Origin: Isoetes taiwanensis
Taxonomy: Eukaryota > Streptophyta > Lycopodiopsida > Isoetales > Isoetaceae
Direction: 5' to 3'
NCBI GenBank assembly: GCA_021234155.1
Contig: JAJEKV010000078.1
Span: 2,234,001-2,298,000, forward strand
Length of the DNA: 64,000 bases
A model generated the notes under the pieces. That model was not told the DNA's origin. It saw only the letters and a program-made list of their open reading frames with translations, and searched no databases. Below, piece after piece: positions 12,471-26,830 of the stretch. Each line of letters starts with the position of its first letter. Position 1 is the first letter of the stretch. A program made the translations under genes and the position numbers.

Positions 12471-15030
12471 AGGTGTATTCAAAATTCCTCTGTTGTTGTA
12501 ACCAGTTAAACCTATCACCATGAAATGGTCGACTCAACACAACATTCTGCAATGGAATTGTGACCCAAATGCCATACTATGATCGAATGATCACACATGA
12601 GCCATTAACACATGAGTATATGAGAGACATGAGTGGAGCCAATAAAGTGCGTGAACGCCTATGCCTTACTAAATAATACTTGGAAAATAAAAGACCCTTG
12701 TTGCAGAGCATTGTTATCCTACCTGAGTTTTAAAGACGAGTGGATATGGTGGCTATGGCCACAAATAAATTTTAAAAACGTAGCCGGTCGCACACCGGAA
12801 TAGCAGCTTACGCTAAGACCACCTAGCAATGGCTAACACCCCGGAATGGAAGCTGGGCAAGGTATTTCGCTGATCCGATGAAGAACCAGCGCATCCGGTG
12901 AAGAAACATATAAGATCTTAATTTTTTTTTCTTGGCTTTCCCTTTCTACTTTGTAGATGAAGGGAATTTGGGTCTTGCTTTTCACAACAGCGGCAGACCC
13001 ACTCCCAGTTGCCACTGAATTTAACAGAAAAGATATCCTTGAAAAGTCATAAAGTGTGGATTCCTATATTATGTACTTGTCCAACAAGTCGTAGTCAATT
13101 TGGGAAGCTGTTTAACTTCTTGGATGTGGCTACTTGAGAACTTTGTGTGACTCATATTAGATAGGATTTAAGAATTGACAACACAAACACTTGCTAATTG
13201 ATAATGGAGAACATTTACTAGTTCTCATTGTAAATTCTTCATTTTCACAATAACTACAGTTCTAACTTTTCACATTGATCAGTCTCATGTCTTTCAGTAT
13301 ACTGAGATCTTTTATTTAGAAAAAAAAATGTAACTTGAGGAAGGCCGTTGTCAGAAGAAGTAAACGCTATTTTGCAAATCTCATTTCCAAGCCTTGGTGC
13401 TTAAGTCTATTCTTGTTTTATCTTTCCAGTTTCTCCTACTTCGGATCTTTAAAAGCCAGTGCTGAATGCGAGATCTCCATCCATTCATCTAGTTTCCTGT
13501 CATTTACAGCTAAACGAAATCACAGAACATATATTCTAAACAAATTTGGTATATGGTGCTTCTTTCATTAGCTCTGAATTTCTTTGGCCTTCTTTGTCTT
13601 GTTAACTATAAGAAAATACATCTGCGGCCTAAAATGCTTGCCGCAATAGATATTTTTGAATGGCATACAACGGGCTATGGTTGTAGAAAGGAATAATGGA
13701 TTAGAAGCTTATTTCTTCCAGCATTCGCATATAGAAGAAGCGATGCCCACTCTAATTCGCAATTTTTTCTCAAATCACCTCTGCTCCAGTCGAATGTGCT
13801 TTAATTCCTTCTAGGTAATTGTACTTATCCTTCTCTTTTTATGGAAACTCCGTATATCTCAAGTGGGATGTGGTTAATGTGGCCAAAAAAAATTGTGGTT
13901 AATGTGGCTAGACGGCATTAACCACTGGTTAATCTGGCCATTCGATATCAGCCAGGTGTTATTGAAGCCAAAAAAAGTGGTTAAAGTGGCTGCGAGGGGC
14001 AGAAATTTCAATCGACTGGTTCTTTCTGCTCCATGGGCAGTTTAATTCGTTCTAAGAACCATGCCAATTGCTTTGTCTACCCCTTTTATGCTAGACTGGT
14101 GAAGAGAGGAAAAGATTTGCTGCAAAATGGAGCCGGATCGATAAAAAAAAACCAAAAAAATGGTTGGGTTTTGGGCTTCAAACTGCACTGTTCTTCATGG
14201 CTGATATATATGGTCACATTGACCACATCCTGCTTGAGATATCTGGTATTTTGCTTTTATGCAATGCTTTTCTTGGATCTGGCCCTAGACCCTTCTATCG
14301 TTCTTCAAACCTTAAAAATTTCTTGCCCAGATTTAAACTTTATATGACCAAACCTTCGTTGTTATTCCTTGGTATGGCCGCGGCGATGGCATTCATCTAT
14401 GCAAGGAAGGATTGAATACAGTCTTGCTTCTGAATTTTGTTCAGAGATCTCACCCCTTGTCGAATCAAGACATGTTCAGAGTCCAAAATTAAAACTAGAG
14501 AAAAAACCAAGTTCCGGAAATCTCCCACGCTTTATTGGAAACACTTGAACCATATCAAAATGAAAGTAGCGTACTCGCAAGAACGGACACAAATAGAATA
14601 ATTACATCAAACCAGCAGACTATTGAGAATTACAAACACATTTCTTCCCAACCCACAACCCAAAAACAATCTAGCAAACCCATCTGAATCATCCGATTCT
14701 TTGCAACGATCCCTGACCCATTTCTATAAAAACCCTGCTCGCCAATGCTAGCAGTAAAACAAGGCCTTAGCTCTTGCGGTTTAGGGGGTATTATTGGGAG
14801 CTTAGTCTAGATCAATGCTTTTTTTTTCAGCTCAGCTCAGGGAAACTTCTGCAAGTACTCAATTTGTTTTAGGTATAACGGGGCTCTTATCCATATATTA
14901 CCTAGAATTATGAATTCTATACAATTATACCTAGAATTTCCCACACAATTCCTAGTTAGAATTCAGAACAATTCTGTATGTGACCCTAATTATCCCCACA
15001 ATACATGTTGGAAGTAGTTAATGCACGCAT
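12471..15030. other. No supported gene
   Basis: Short open frames only. An 83-codon frame at 14164-14415 has two hydrophobic stretches and ends in YARKD, but has no family match and could be chance. The rest is AT-rich. Confidence 0.4.
13870..13995 (+). repeat. Dispersed short repeat GTGGTTAAtGTGGC
   Basis: The word gtggttaatgtggc occurs at about 13870 and 13901, with variants near 13928 (tggttaatctggcc) and 13978 (gtggttaaagtggctg). The inverse word ttaaccac lies between them. It may be a small tandem or inverted-repeat relic. Confidence 0.5.
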
Positions 15031-15145
15031 ATCCATATTAACCTTGGGGATTGAATTCTCCATGCAACTGAATATTTAGCCACATTAACCTCAGGAATTG
15101 AATTATTATCCACATTAATCTTAGGAATTGAATTCTCCACAAATG
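15030..15145 (+). repeat. Three-copy imperfect tandem repeat
   Basis: The phrase 'cacattaacctcaggaattgaatt' occurs three times with changes, at about 15036, 15080 and 15112, with spacers of unequal length. Confidence 0.6.
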
Positions 15146-15806
15146 AGTACTAGCTTGAACATACGATGGTTTGATAACAAAGAACCTTTCATAAAAAAAT
15201 TTATTTTTGATTAAAACATTTTTTCTCCAACAAAAAATTGTAAAAAGCATTTGCAAACGTAATTGTGCACCTTAGATTGACATTCAAAAGGTTCTATTGT
15301 AAAAAAAAATGGTAGACCAAATCATATATCTCTAACTGGATACTAGCATATGAAACAAATACATGTGTTATAAAACAAAGCGCTACGTTTATAGCCCCAC
15401 GTCTTTATTCCATGCTCAGTCTCAATAATTTTTCTCTTTCAGAACCAGAATACAAATTCAAAGAGTTTTCTTTTAAAGATGTTGGTTTACCAAGATTGGC
15501 TACTCATGAGGGCTGTCACTAATGCCTCTTCATACTCTTTTCTAACATTTGATGGACTTTTAAGAGTAAGCCTTATTAACAAACTGAGCTTCTTATCTAC
15601 TCAACAGTAAGCGTATTGATAAATTGATCAAAAAACTTGTCAAATTTTATCATTGAAGAATACATTAGCAAGCTTGTATGTGAGTCTAGTCATGGAGGCA
15701 TTTTTACCTGACCTATGCAAAAAGCATGTCGCGACATGGGTTCTAGAAAAATGTTGACACGCTTCACCTAACTTTTTTGCAGCACGTCAAGCCCTTCACC
15801 AATCGT
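15145..15806. other. No gene seen
   Basis: AT-rich sequence between the tandem repeat and the integrase fragment. No domain, repeat or RNA gene was recognised. Confidence 0.4.
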
Positions 15807-16133
15807 TCAGAAAATGCATTGTTTGAGCATAAAATTTTCTTTTTTAATTCGTAGAAATTTCATGAACCCTGCACGGCAGGCTATTGGGCTATTGTGAGTA
15901 TCATGAAGAATTAACTTCCTTATTCCTGATGATTCAGGGACACAAAGTTTTTCCTTGTGGTAGAGAAGATTGCCTTCTCTCTTATATCTTCTATAAGCTT
16001 CTCTTTCTTTATTTGTCCTTGCTTCTTTGCAAAGACTAGCCCATATTTCCTTGAATTCTTTGCTTGCAGGCAAGACATCTTCAATCTTTTTGCCAAAATC
16101 ACTACGTAAGGAAACAATCAAGCACATCAGCAA
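15807..16133 (-). pseudogene. Gypsy-type integrase zinc-binding fragment
   Basis: The 108-codon minus-strand frame contains LLYHKEKLCVPESSGIRK followed by LILHDTHNSPIACRAGFMKF. This is the pattern of the N-terminal integrase region of plant Ty3/Gypsy elements, where a line like 'LCVP.SS.LR..IL...H.SP.AGH.G..K' precedes the HHCC zinc site. The second His of the usual GH is replaced (ACRAG). Neither reverse transcriptase, RNase H nor the integrase core is visible beside it, so it is a short relic. Confidence 0.6.
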
Positions 16134-16640
16134 GGGAATGACTCATTCAAGGTTTCTATGCTCATTTGGTAGAAAAGAATGGGTTATAACATTCTAAATG
16201 TTCTCAATAGCTTGGCATATAGCTCGTAAGTTGGTATCTAAAATTTGCTTACATTTTTCCTGCAACTAAGGTTCCAATAGAATTCTGTCCAACGTGTTTG
16301 ATAAGATCTCAAAGTCTCCATTCGTCCACCTTTCCTTGGTTGAATACGTACTGCCAAAGAAATTAAAAGTTAGTTGTATATTGTGATCTATAGATATATT
16401 GTTACTACCTAGATATTTTCCAGTATCACATAAAGTATTCTAGGTGATCTTTGCAAATGTCGTTGGATTTCCAGTTCTTATTGTTCTGCATCATTGCCAG
16501 CTATAAGGAATTGCATATCTACAATCCTAACGCGAGACCTAAATGAGCAGCCACCTTGTGGATAGAACACTTAAATTATGTTTCCAAGCTAGGTCAACTC
16601 TGAAAATTTTGCTTTGTAAATACTCTAATTATGTTTCTGT
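16134..16640. other. No gene seen
   Basis: Sequence between the integrase fragment and the HEAT-like fragment; only short open frames without family match. Confidence 0.4.
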
Positions 16641-16860
16641 GTCAGTGCAGTTCCCATCACGAATCAGTTGTAATGCTAAATTAACACCTACCAACCAACC
16701 GTCCTCGAACCAACCGTCATGTTTATATAGGTTTGCATACTCTGCAGACTTTTCTGATACAAAATTCTTAATAAGACCAGCTGCACTTGTCCTAACATCC
16801 GAATCTGAATCTCATAAAGTAGACCCAACTATTTGTTTCACCTTATCCCACTTTGGCACC
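16641..16860 (-). pseudogene. Minus-strand HEAT-like peptide fragment, unrecognised
   Basis: Reading the minus strand, a frame contains DSDSDVRTSAAGLIKNF followed by an acidic/aromatic stretch. DSDxDVRxxAAxxL is the style of a HEAT/armadillo repeat helix pair. A TGA stop precedes it in frame, possibly intron. A 174-codon frame on the + strand (16543-17067) overlaps it but looks less protein-like. No function is assigned. Confidence 0.25.
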
Positions 16861-17235
16861 AGGGCCCCAAGCTTATTTGCTTGCTTCATTGTCCAGGAAC
16901 AAGCTTGTAGCTATTGCATCAATTCGCACGGGGTCCCACAGTTTCTCGGATTGAGACAGGTAGATGGGAGCGGCGCACTGTGCCGCGAAGCGAGACTATG
17001 TGCCCGCGATTCTGCCATGGTTATTGAAGATGAAAGCCATACTCTTCCGAAGGTTGCCCGCTTTTGAGATAGTCCTAATCATTTTTCGACCTTAGCATTC
17101 CATTCCACGCCTCCACAACTTCTCGGTAGCACCATCCATGCATGACTTGGCATTATACATACTTGAGGTTCTAGATAAACGTCTGCAATTCTTGAGCCCT
17201 CGGTAGTCATTATCTAAGCTTGTCTAGTATCATCA

Positions 17236-17383
17236 TTCTTTGCAAAGGTTTTTCCCTTGAAAACCTTTCGAGGCAGGGGTTTTTTAATCCTAGTAGTAAT
17301 GATTGTACTAGCCCATTGTATGGGTCCCATGACCTATTGGTCTTCGTGGACGTTAAAAAAACTATTCTATTCTATTCTATTCC
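17236..17383 (+). mobile_element. LINE 3' tail with (CTATT)n
   Basis: The stretch 'ggggttttttaatcct...agtaat...gggtcccat...tggacg...aaaaa' followed by four CTATT units also occurs at about 26030-26157, at the end of a LINE. The shared end plus a simple-repeat tail indicates a 5'-truncated member of the same LINE family. Confidence 0.6.
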
Positions 17384-17571
17384 TACACACAACACAAGAT
17401 CTAGTAACTCACATAATGCAAGCATGTGGAATCTAATTGTAATCACCTTATGGAGATAAAAACATGGACAATTGTCAAGATACATACAAGCTTGCCTTTG
17501 ATCATCACAATAGCTCTCCTCAGAAGCCACATTGTTCTTGCTAGAGTCAGAGCAACTGCCATTAACATTAC

Positions 17572-20440
17572 CTGAGGTTTTCTGTTATGTTGCAATGCAA
17601 AAGCTCGATATCCCTGGATTAATACAAGTTAGTTGAGGATGCCAATCTACTTTTATGTGTACAGAATGGAAGGTGAACTTACCTCGTATAAATCCCCAGA
17701 GACATCTCCCAATACTGCATGAGAAGTTATGCAGTATTCACGTGCCAAAGAATCACTAAGAAGAGATTGTCTGCCCACGGGAACCTGAAATGGAACCATG
17801 ATTTTGTTTTAAGGGAACCATGGCTATAGATGGTTATGCAAACCATCTTTTAATATATAGCTAATTTTATATGTTTCATACCATGATTTGGCATACTTAA
17901 CAGAGGTTAATGCAACCTTAAGGCTTATAGGTGATGCCTTAGCTATACAATTTATTGTTCTCTGAATCCATTCCTTTTGTGACGACACTTCCAATTCATC
18001 CTCCTACAATTGAGTAGCATTTTTGCTCAGTAAGCTAAATGAAATGCCATATAGGTAATATAAAGGCTACATCTATTTCCCCTTTTTTCCTTCCTTACAA
18101 GCACTTTTAAGATATCTCCAACAGTTTCCTTTGAAAAACACTTGTCAATCACGGGGCCCCTGGAACAATTACGAAATTTAGAAGTGATTTACATGGTTTG
18201 CAACAAGATCTAGAGTTATGCCGGAAAATAGAAACTTTTACTATGTTGTAACACACATAGTATAGAGAACATCAATAAGTTTAAATGCATATATCATCAT
18301 CTACCTTTCTACGATGCTATTGCTCCCTGGTTTCACATAATCAGTATATTCAACAATGGCATTACGTATAACATCATAATATGGATATAACATCAAAATA
18401 TGGAGATCGAGGAAATTGGATCTCCAAAGTTCAAAGTCGCTCCTCAAGAAGGGATAGTCTCCGCAAGCATTAATACAAATTTTGAGTTGTCTAAGACAAC
18501 TTCCTAATAAACTTTATAAATATTGTGCACCCCAAAACAGGAGTTACAAAACAATGAAATGAACTAGAACATACATGACTAGGAACAAAGTGTGTCGCAA
18601 GCTGGTAATGAAGCATCTAAGTAGCATCCAAATGTTCACCAATGAGGGTAAGTATTCAACTGCCATACGATACGTAAAATAAAATACTTGTCAATGAGGA
18701 AACATCGAGGGGCCATTACAAAGGCAAACTCACCAATGAAACCAGGAAGGCCATAAAGCAAGTGTGAAGCTCCTGCATTTGGATGGAAACCTCCAGCAAC
18801 TGCAGGGATAGCAAAGAACTGCGAATCAAAATTTCCTCATTGGTTGTTAAAGGATAATACTAGTCTTCAAGTTAGCATTATGGAGGCAATCATACAAGGG
18901 CACGAGCCACAATGTCAAAATCTTTGTTCCTTCAACAAGCATGAGAGAGAATGTGTCCTCACAACAATTTTAACTCTGGACAAATGGAATAAGAAGAACA
19001 GAAAATTGAAGGTGGAACAGCATTAGAAGGCATACACATTTCTCCGTTACAACTCTAAAAGAGCTGTGAAGTGAGAAGCTACCCCCACTATAAATCAATC
19101 TATCCATTAAGGCAACCTGCATAAACCAATCTTGTTAATTGTAATTCCAAACAGCAGGAACCTACAAGGCTTACAAGGGGCTTTTTATATGAACCAAGAG
19201 GTAAAGAGGTCATATGGTCTTGAACGGGATTCTGCAAGAAGTCATAACTATTGTTAACTTGCATGTCCATATCAATACTAAAGAAGATGATGCCATGGGT
19301 TTGTACCTTGTCTCTTCCAACGATCAATGCATGAGAAATCGATACCTGTGCAGAAAGCATTTCTAGGACCTTACTCAACACAGAAAAAAAACCAAGCAAA
19401 TGGTTGCCAACATATTTGCGAAAAAATAAAGGATAAACTACAGTACACAACTTCCACCAGTTATCTACCATATTTTCGACCTTCATCAGTAGAAAACGTT
19501 TTAACAAAAAATGATTTCAACAGATCATTAGCAGATGATTTTCATTAGCAGATGATTTTAACAGAAAATGTTCGTACTAGTAACAATCTTTTGAAAGATA
19601 ATAAGTACATAGAGACCATACTTTTAGCAGCACAAGGTGCACATCCTTTTCATTGTCCCATTTCTTGTACTGCTCCATGAGCCGTTCGATCTGCATCAAT
19701 AGCAGAATTCATTTCGTTTGTTTTCCAATCAACAACCATGTTCCCAAGCCCAAAAACAATATCAGCAATGTCCCTCGTTGATGCTTAACCAATAGAAAAG
19801 AGAAACAACAACAAACAAAAATCCGCAAATATCTAGAATGACCATGCAAGATTTAACTAGCCAAATCGTTGTTAGACAAAACATAGTAAGATGGAATTCA
19901 GACCATGACATTCATGTGGTTAACTATATTAATGATTTGGTTTGTTGATAGCTGCTTACCATTGAAACTGTGAGTGCATTATTCTCATATGGCCTGTTCA
20001 AGGCCGCTATTCCAGTTGCATTATCTTGTATAAATAACACCTGGCAAAATCAAAGGGTTTTCAGTTGAACTGGTGAAGTAATTCCCCTTCAAAGTGTGAC
20101 CAGATGCTGGTGGTATAACTGCTACGATCTAAATAATAATAAGAAGAATTGTCTTCTTATTCTCAATGGTTGTTCAGCCTCAGACACAAGTCCAAACATA
20201 ACAAATGCCTGAAATTTTTCTTGGCTCCAGTGTGCCGATGATTGTCTAGTTCGATCGTAAAGCTCATGCTTTTATTTGAAAAAGGAAGCACGAAAACATA
20301 TGTCCACAAGATGTGTTTGTGGTTACCTCATCATCTGTAATGTTGCTGGAAGCCACGGAGTGTGCATTGCAGAATAAAAATGTAGGTTGTATAACTCCAT
20401 GTCTTGGCAAAATGGATCGAATAGTGCGAAGTCTGATCAT
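17572..20440 (-). pseudogene. 3-hydroxyisobutyryl-CoA hydrolase-like gene, 13 exons, lesioned
   Basis: The family acts in mitochondrial valine breakdown. Exons on the minus strand: 20440-20327, 20040-19960, 19690-19622, 19369-19307, 19231-19175, 19116-19036, 18818-18734, 18659-18575, about 18460-18305, 18159-18099, 18003-17902, 17784-17683, 17613-17572. Exon 1 begins MIRLRTIRSILPRHG, a mitochondrial-style presequence. Later landmarks are AALNRPYENNAL, YKKPL|VALMD, FRVVTEKC|FFAIPA, GFHPNAGASHLLYGLPGFIG, VIDKCFSKETV, SPISLKVALTS, LAREY and GYRAFALQHNRKPQ, all in family order. Lesions: exon 4 shows the expected NAFCTGID loop only in a shifted frame. The GGG stretch after MD is altered to RLIYSGG. 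Exon 8 has a one-base loss and a TAG (18617-18619). Exon 9 has a TGA (18431-18433) and a short tandem duplication. No terminal exon was found. Probably a young pseudogene. Confidence 0.85.
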
Positions 20441-20659
20441 CTCAGACGATTTTCTAAACCCTAAAAACTTAGAGCAAAACGCTTGACATTGTTGTATTGG
20501 AGCATAATATCACTATCTCTGCAGTCATATCCTCAAGAACTATTGCCGGTTAGACGGTTCGAATAACATTGACAGGAAACAGGGGTGACCGCCAGTTTAC
20601 TGGCAATGGCCAGTTTGGAACAGTTTTCGGCATATGCTGGGTATATTCTAGTATATACT

Positions 20660-22490
20660 CAAAATATGCCGAAAACCCACTTGTGCAAGGGTTTGCTCCC
20701 CTAGGGGCAACCCAAAAAGCAAAATAATTACCTTTCCTATTTGGCTGAAAACAATACACAATCTCACACAATTTGTGAAAAGATACAATTTTTATAAAGC
20801 TACTTTGCAAAAGTAGGTTTTTTTTGCATTCCGTTAAAAGAAAGTGTTCACCATCACAACAGCCTAGTTGGATAAGGCTTCAAAAATGCTATGGAAAGTA
20901 GGCACAAAGGTCATGCTTCTTCGCCCAACACCTTTGTAAGGGCCCTTAGGCATTAGCTTCCACTCATCATTCTCCACATCAAATACATCACAGCCCCTAT
21001 CAAATTGTTGACAATTCTCAATATCATCATGATAATCATATAACTTACGATCCCATGGATCAACATAGTCAAAGTCACCACCGTGTTCAAACCAACGAGG
21101 ATTAGGCTCAGGCATATATGTATAGAAGTAAAACAAGTTATGACTTTGAGAGACCCCAAACATCCATGATTTAGTATAATCTCCATCCTTTCCCCAAGGT
21201 AGTGTTGTGATAGACTTCAATAACCTCCATTTGGATGTGCCAGTATCATATGTCCACATGCGCAATCCATCCATTCCATCAAACCCCATCATCACTACTT
21301 GGCCATATAATTCAAACAACTGAGGCCTCACATCTTCACATGTTTCTTCGCTTAGAGGATAACAAAGACTGATCTTTTGTTGGATTATATCATACGTTAT
21401 AACAATTGGCTCGTCCATTTCGTCATAGTGCCTCCCATTGTAGATCCCGGGGAATGCACCTAATGTAAAGTCTATATGGCATGTGCATGCATAGGGTTAA
21501 GAAAAATTATCCCTTATATGGAAATTTTCTAAGAAAATATACCTCATATTTTATATACCCCTACCATATTTCTCTTATTTATATACGGAATTCAAGCAAG
21601 AAAAATACCCCCTCCCATATATGGGTACGGTTTTGGCCCCAAAAAAACCCCCTCCCATACACTCACATGTTTTCTACGGTTTTTACTGAATGCACCCCCC
21701 GGGTTGTAGATATTATCAAACGCAAGAAAATATGCAATTTCCCCGATAATGACAGTTTCATAGAAGCAATAATCTTCATAGTCACCTATAGGAACTTGTG
21801 TCCAACATCCCCATTCTTTGAATCGAATACAAAAAGGTGGAACTTGCCTTCTGCTAATGCTAGCAAAAACCACGAGCCTGCATGTTTTGGATATAAGCAA
21901 CAAAGTCAATAGACATAACTACAAAGTCAAAACCGGGCTCCCGGACAACCTCGGGGATATTGATCCACTCATTCAAGACTGAGGGGTTACATACGGCTAA
22001 TCTTAGCTTCTTTGGCATGTGATCATTCAGATTTTGAAAGCATATTAAACCTCCCCGCAGAGGTAAGAGGCACATAGCTATTGATGTTCACACTATCACC
22101 AAGATTGTAAGGGATTAAAGGCACGGAAAGAGGATGCCAAGAGCACGCAAAGTGATCGTATAATAAGACACGCATTCCGGGCCCCTCTTTCCTCAAATCC
22201 GGTAAAGCCTTTCCAAAGCTATCACAGACGCATATTGCCGCCATCCGGGACACGAGGCATCGCGTTCTCGCTCAAATAGTGCTAAGAAGAAAGATGCCCG
22301 ATGTTGTGCTACAATGCTCCATATAAGAAGTTGAAAAAAACAAAGTACTCCATTGTCTACGAGCAGACCTAAGACGAAGACGATGCAACAATGGCAAGCG
22401 AGGAGCACCCGATACGAAATAGCTTTGGCGGGAAGGCTCCATATCTTCGACGATGGTCTTGCCTTCAGTGAAATTTATTATATGCATGAA
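20660..22490 (-). pseudogene. F-box/kelch-like gene, copy 2, interrupted
   Basis: This is the longest copy. The N-terminus near 22440-22330 contains RLPLLHRLRLRSARRQW, resembling an F-box helix. Then come RMLLYDHFACSWHPL-like and LRLAVCNPSVLNEWINIPEVV segments typical of F-box-associated domains. The C-terminal frame 21418-20864 (184 residues) is about 95% like copy 1. Several frame changes occur between 22490 and 21712, and a 258-bp element sits at 21446-21703. It would act as an SCF substrate receptor if intact, which it is not. The shared 3' flank starts near 20715. Confidence 0.65.
21446..21703. mobile_element. 258-bp MITE-like insertion with 8-bp TSD
   Basis: Compared with F-box copy 1, this block is extra. 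It starts CCCGGGG and ends with CCCCGGG, a 7-bp terminal inverted repeat. TTGTAGAT flanks it on both sides (21438-21445 and 21704-21711), while copy 1 has this octamer once at the matching place. An 8-bp target duplication suits the hAT superfamily. No coding capacity; GAATGCACC occurs near both ends. Confidence 0.85.
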
Positions 22491-22654
22491 GGTTCCGAGA
22501 TATATTTTAGGGAAATTTTTGAAAATGCCCTTGTATTTTCATGTAATTGTAAAAACGCCCCTAATTTTTGAGTATTTGTAAAAATGCCCCTATCCTCTAT
22601 ACGCACATGGGGACGGCAGTGGCGGGCAGCAAAATTTGCGTTGCAAATCGGTCA

Positions 22655-23115
22655 CTTCTTGTTAATGGCTTATCTAATCAATCAATTGCTTCTGTAATCG
22701 CATCATTCAGTGCAAGATGTTTGATGATCTTTATGCCAGATCTTGCAGAATCGGATGTTCTTGATCTTCTCGAGATCTTCATTCTCCAGTATCAATTCTT
22801 GTAGCCATTTTGCACCAACCTCCTCATGAATTCGAAAGTTTTGGCTTGGATATGGATAACATGTATTATGATGCTGGAAACTTGTACAAATTATGATACT
22901 GAAAAGGGGCAAATAGCAGACACTATATGCAAGGATTTGAAGTAACAACGTGAAATTGAGTATGCTAATCTTGCATACTCTTCAATGCTATAGGGTATGA
23001 TGCATGACCATTTCCCATAGCTTATGAAGTGGATAAACTCCCTTTCCTCTGAACTCATTTCGGTTGCAAACTTTTCACGAATCCATTGAAGGTGCAGGGG
23101 CTCGTTTAATGGCAT
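22655..23115 (-). pseudogene. Duplicated segment with unidentified coding-like exons
   Basis: About 22655-22998 recurs at 63481-63797 with roughly 90% identity by eye. On the minus strand a frame from 23115 begins MPLNEPLHLQWIREKF and contains EYARLAYSI. A second frame near 22860-22705 contains FRIHEEVGAKWLQELI and ENEDLEKIKNI. They look like two exons of one protein, but I recognise no family. The neighbouring F-box copies suggest it belongs to the same duplicated block. Confidence 0.4.
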
Positions 23116-23159
23116 CTAGTTTCCAATCAAAAAGGTTTAACGCACTCCACGTCACTCCT

Positions 23160-23480
23160 CGATCGCATGTGGATAGACTTCACGCCCGCACTCTGCAACG
23201 CTAGATACTACTATTGGAGCGACCACAGACGGACATACGTAGCATTAGCTTGAAGAAGTCCATAATGTCTAATAAACGACCAATGGGCTTTAGCCTAATT
23301 AGTATGATCTGAATTAAACTCCACAATCTGTGAAAGAACTTTTGGGCTAAGAAAATGAACTCCAGTGTTTATTCAATTAACGAGCAAAAAAGAAATATGA
23401 AGACACACTCTCGAACCCTTAGAGGGCAACTTTCTTTGTGTGCACCTTATTTGATTTCTATTGCATACATAGTCAGTATC
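23160..23480. repeat. Duplicated flank of F-box segment, copy 3 (left part)
   Basis: Matches 10979-11305. Its continuation, corresponding to 11391 onward, is found at 26157. The intervening 2.7 kb of LINE and (TC)n sequence was therefore inserted between the two halves of this copy. Confidence 0.75.
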
Positions 23481-23561
23481 CTTGTAGGGGGTGGTGCTCC
23501 TTGAAGAGGGAGGCGTCGTATGTCCTAAAGGATCTTTGGCTTGTGCTCTGACGTAAAAGTA

Positions 23562-26012
<2,451 letters not shown>

Positions 26013-26157
26013 TTTTTCTTTCGAAAACCCTTTGGGGCATGGGTTTTTTAATCCTGACAGTAATACGCTTGCGGCTCTCATTTTGTTTGGGTCCCATAGG
26101 CCAATTGCTCTCTGTGGACGATAAAAATATATTCTATTCTATTCTATTCTATTCTAT
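26013..26157 (+). mobile_element. LINE 3' tail with (ATTCT)n
   Basis: Shares 'gggttttttaatcct', 'gggtcccat' and 'tggacg' blocks with 17260-17355 and ends in five ATTCT units. The simple-repeat tail instead of poly-A is a family trait. Confidence 0.65.
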
Positions 26158-26830
26158 AAGTATGAAATTGTTGCTTAATTTGGTTTTTAACATTTTAGTT
26201 TAGAATTAACCTTGCGATGGGCTATTTGCATGATTAATGTCTATTGCATTGTTTAACCTTCAATGCAAATCAGTCCACTCCATATCTTTGCTAATTATGC
26301 GCTAAAAGTCTATTAGATTATTGTTTCCCCTACGTATGGCATGTTAGGGTTTTGCATTCTATCTTGTCTTAACTTTGTGTTATTCAGTTCATATGAAAAA
26401 AGCAAAGTAATTACCTTTCCTATTTGGCTGAAAACAATACACAATCTCACGCAATATGAAAAGATACAATTTTTATAAAGCTCCTTTGCAAAAATAGGCT
26501 TTTTTTTGCATTCCGTTAAAAGCAAGTGTTCACCATCACAACAGCCTAGTTGGACATGACTTCAAAAATGCTCTCCACATCAAATACATCACAGCCCCTA
26601 TCAAATTGTTGACAATTCTCAATATCATCATGATAATCATAGAACTCATGATAACATGGATCAACATAGTCAGAGTTACCACCGTGTTCAAACCAACGAG
26701 GATTAGGCTCGGGCATATAGTATAGAAGTAAAATAAGTTATGACTTTGAGAGACTCCAAACATCCATGATTTAGTATAATCTCCATCCCTTCCCCAAGGT
26801 AGTGTTGTGATAGACTTCAATATATGTAGC
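26157..26830 (-). pseudogene. F-box fragment, copy 3 (right part), truncated
   Basis: From 'aagtatgaaattgttgct' it aligns with 11391-12110. Relative to copy 1 about 78 bp are deleted near 26571, where 'caaaaatgct' joins directly to 'ctccacatcaaatac'. The minus-strand translation retains LPWGRDGDYTKSWMFGVSQS. Similarity stops at about 26822. No function remains. Confidence 0.7.

Noticed and set aside
16543-17067. 174-codon plus-strand ORF
   Set aside because: No family match; the minus strand of the same place carries a more protein-like HEAT-style peptide.
19307-19345. Exon 4 of the HIBCH-like gene starting at 19345 (VSISHALIVGRDK)
   Set aside because: A larger exon starting at 19369 restores the expected NAFCTGID loop in a shifted frame, so the short form is less likely.
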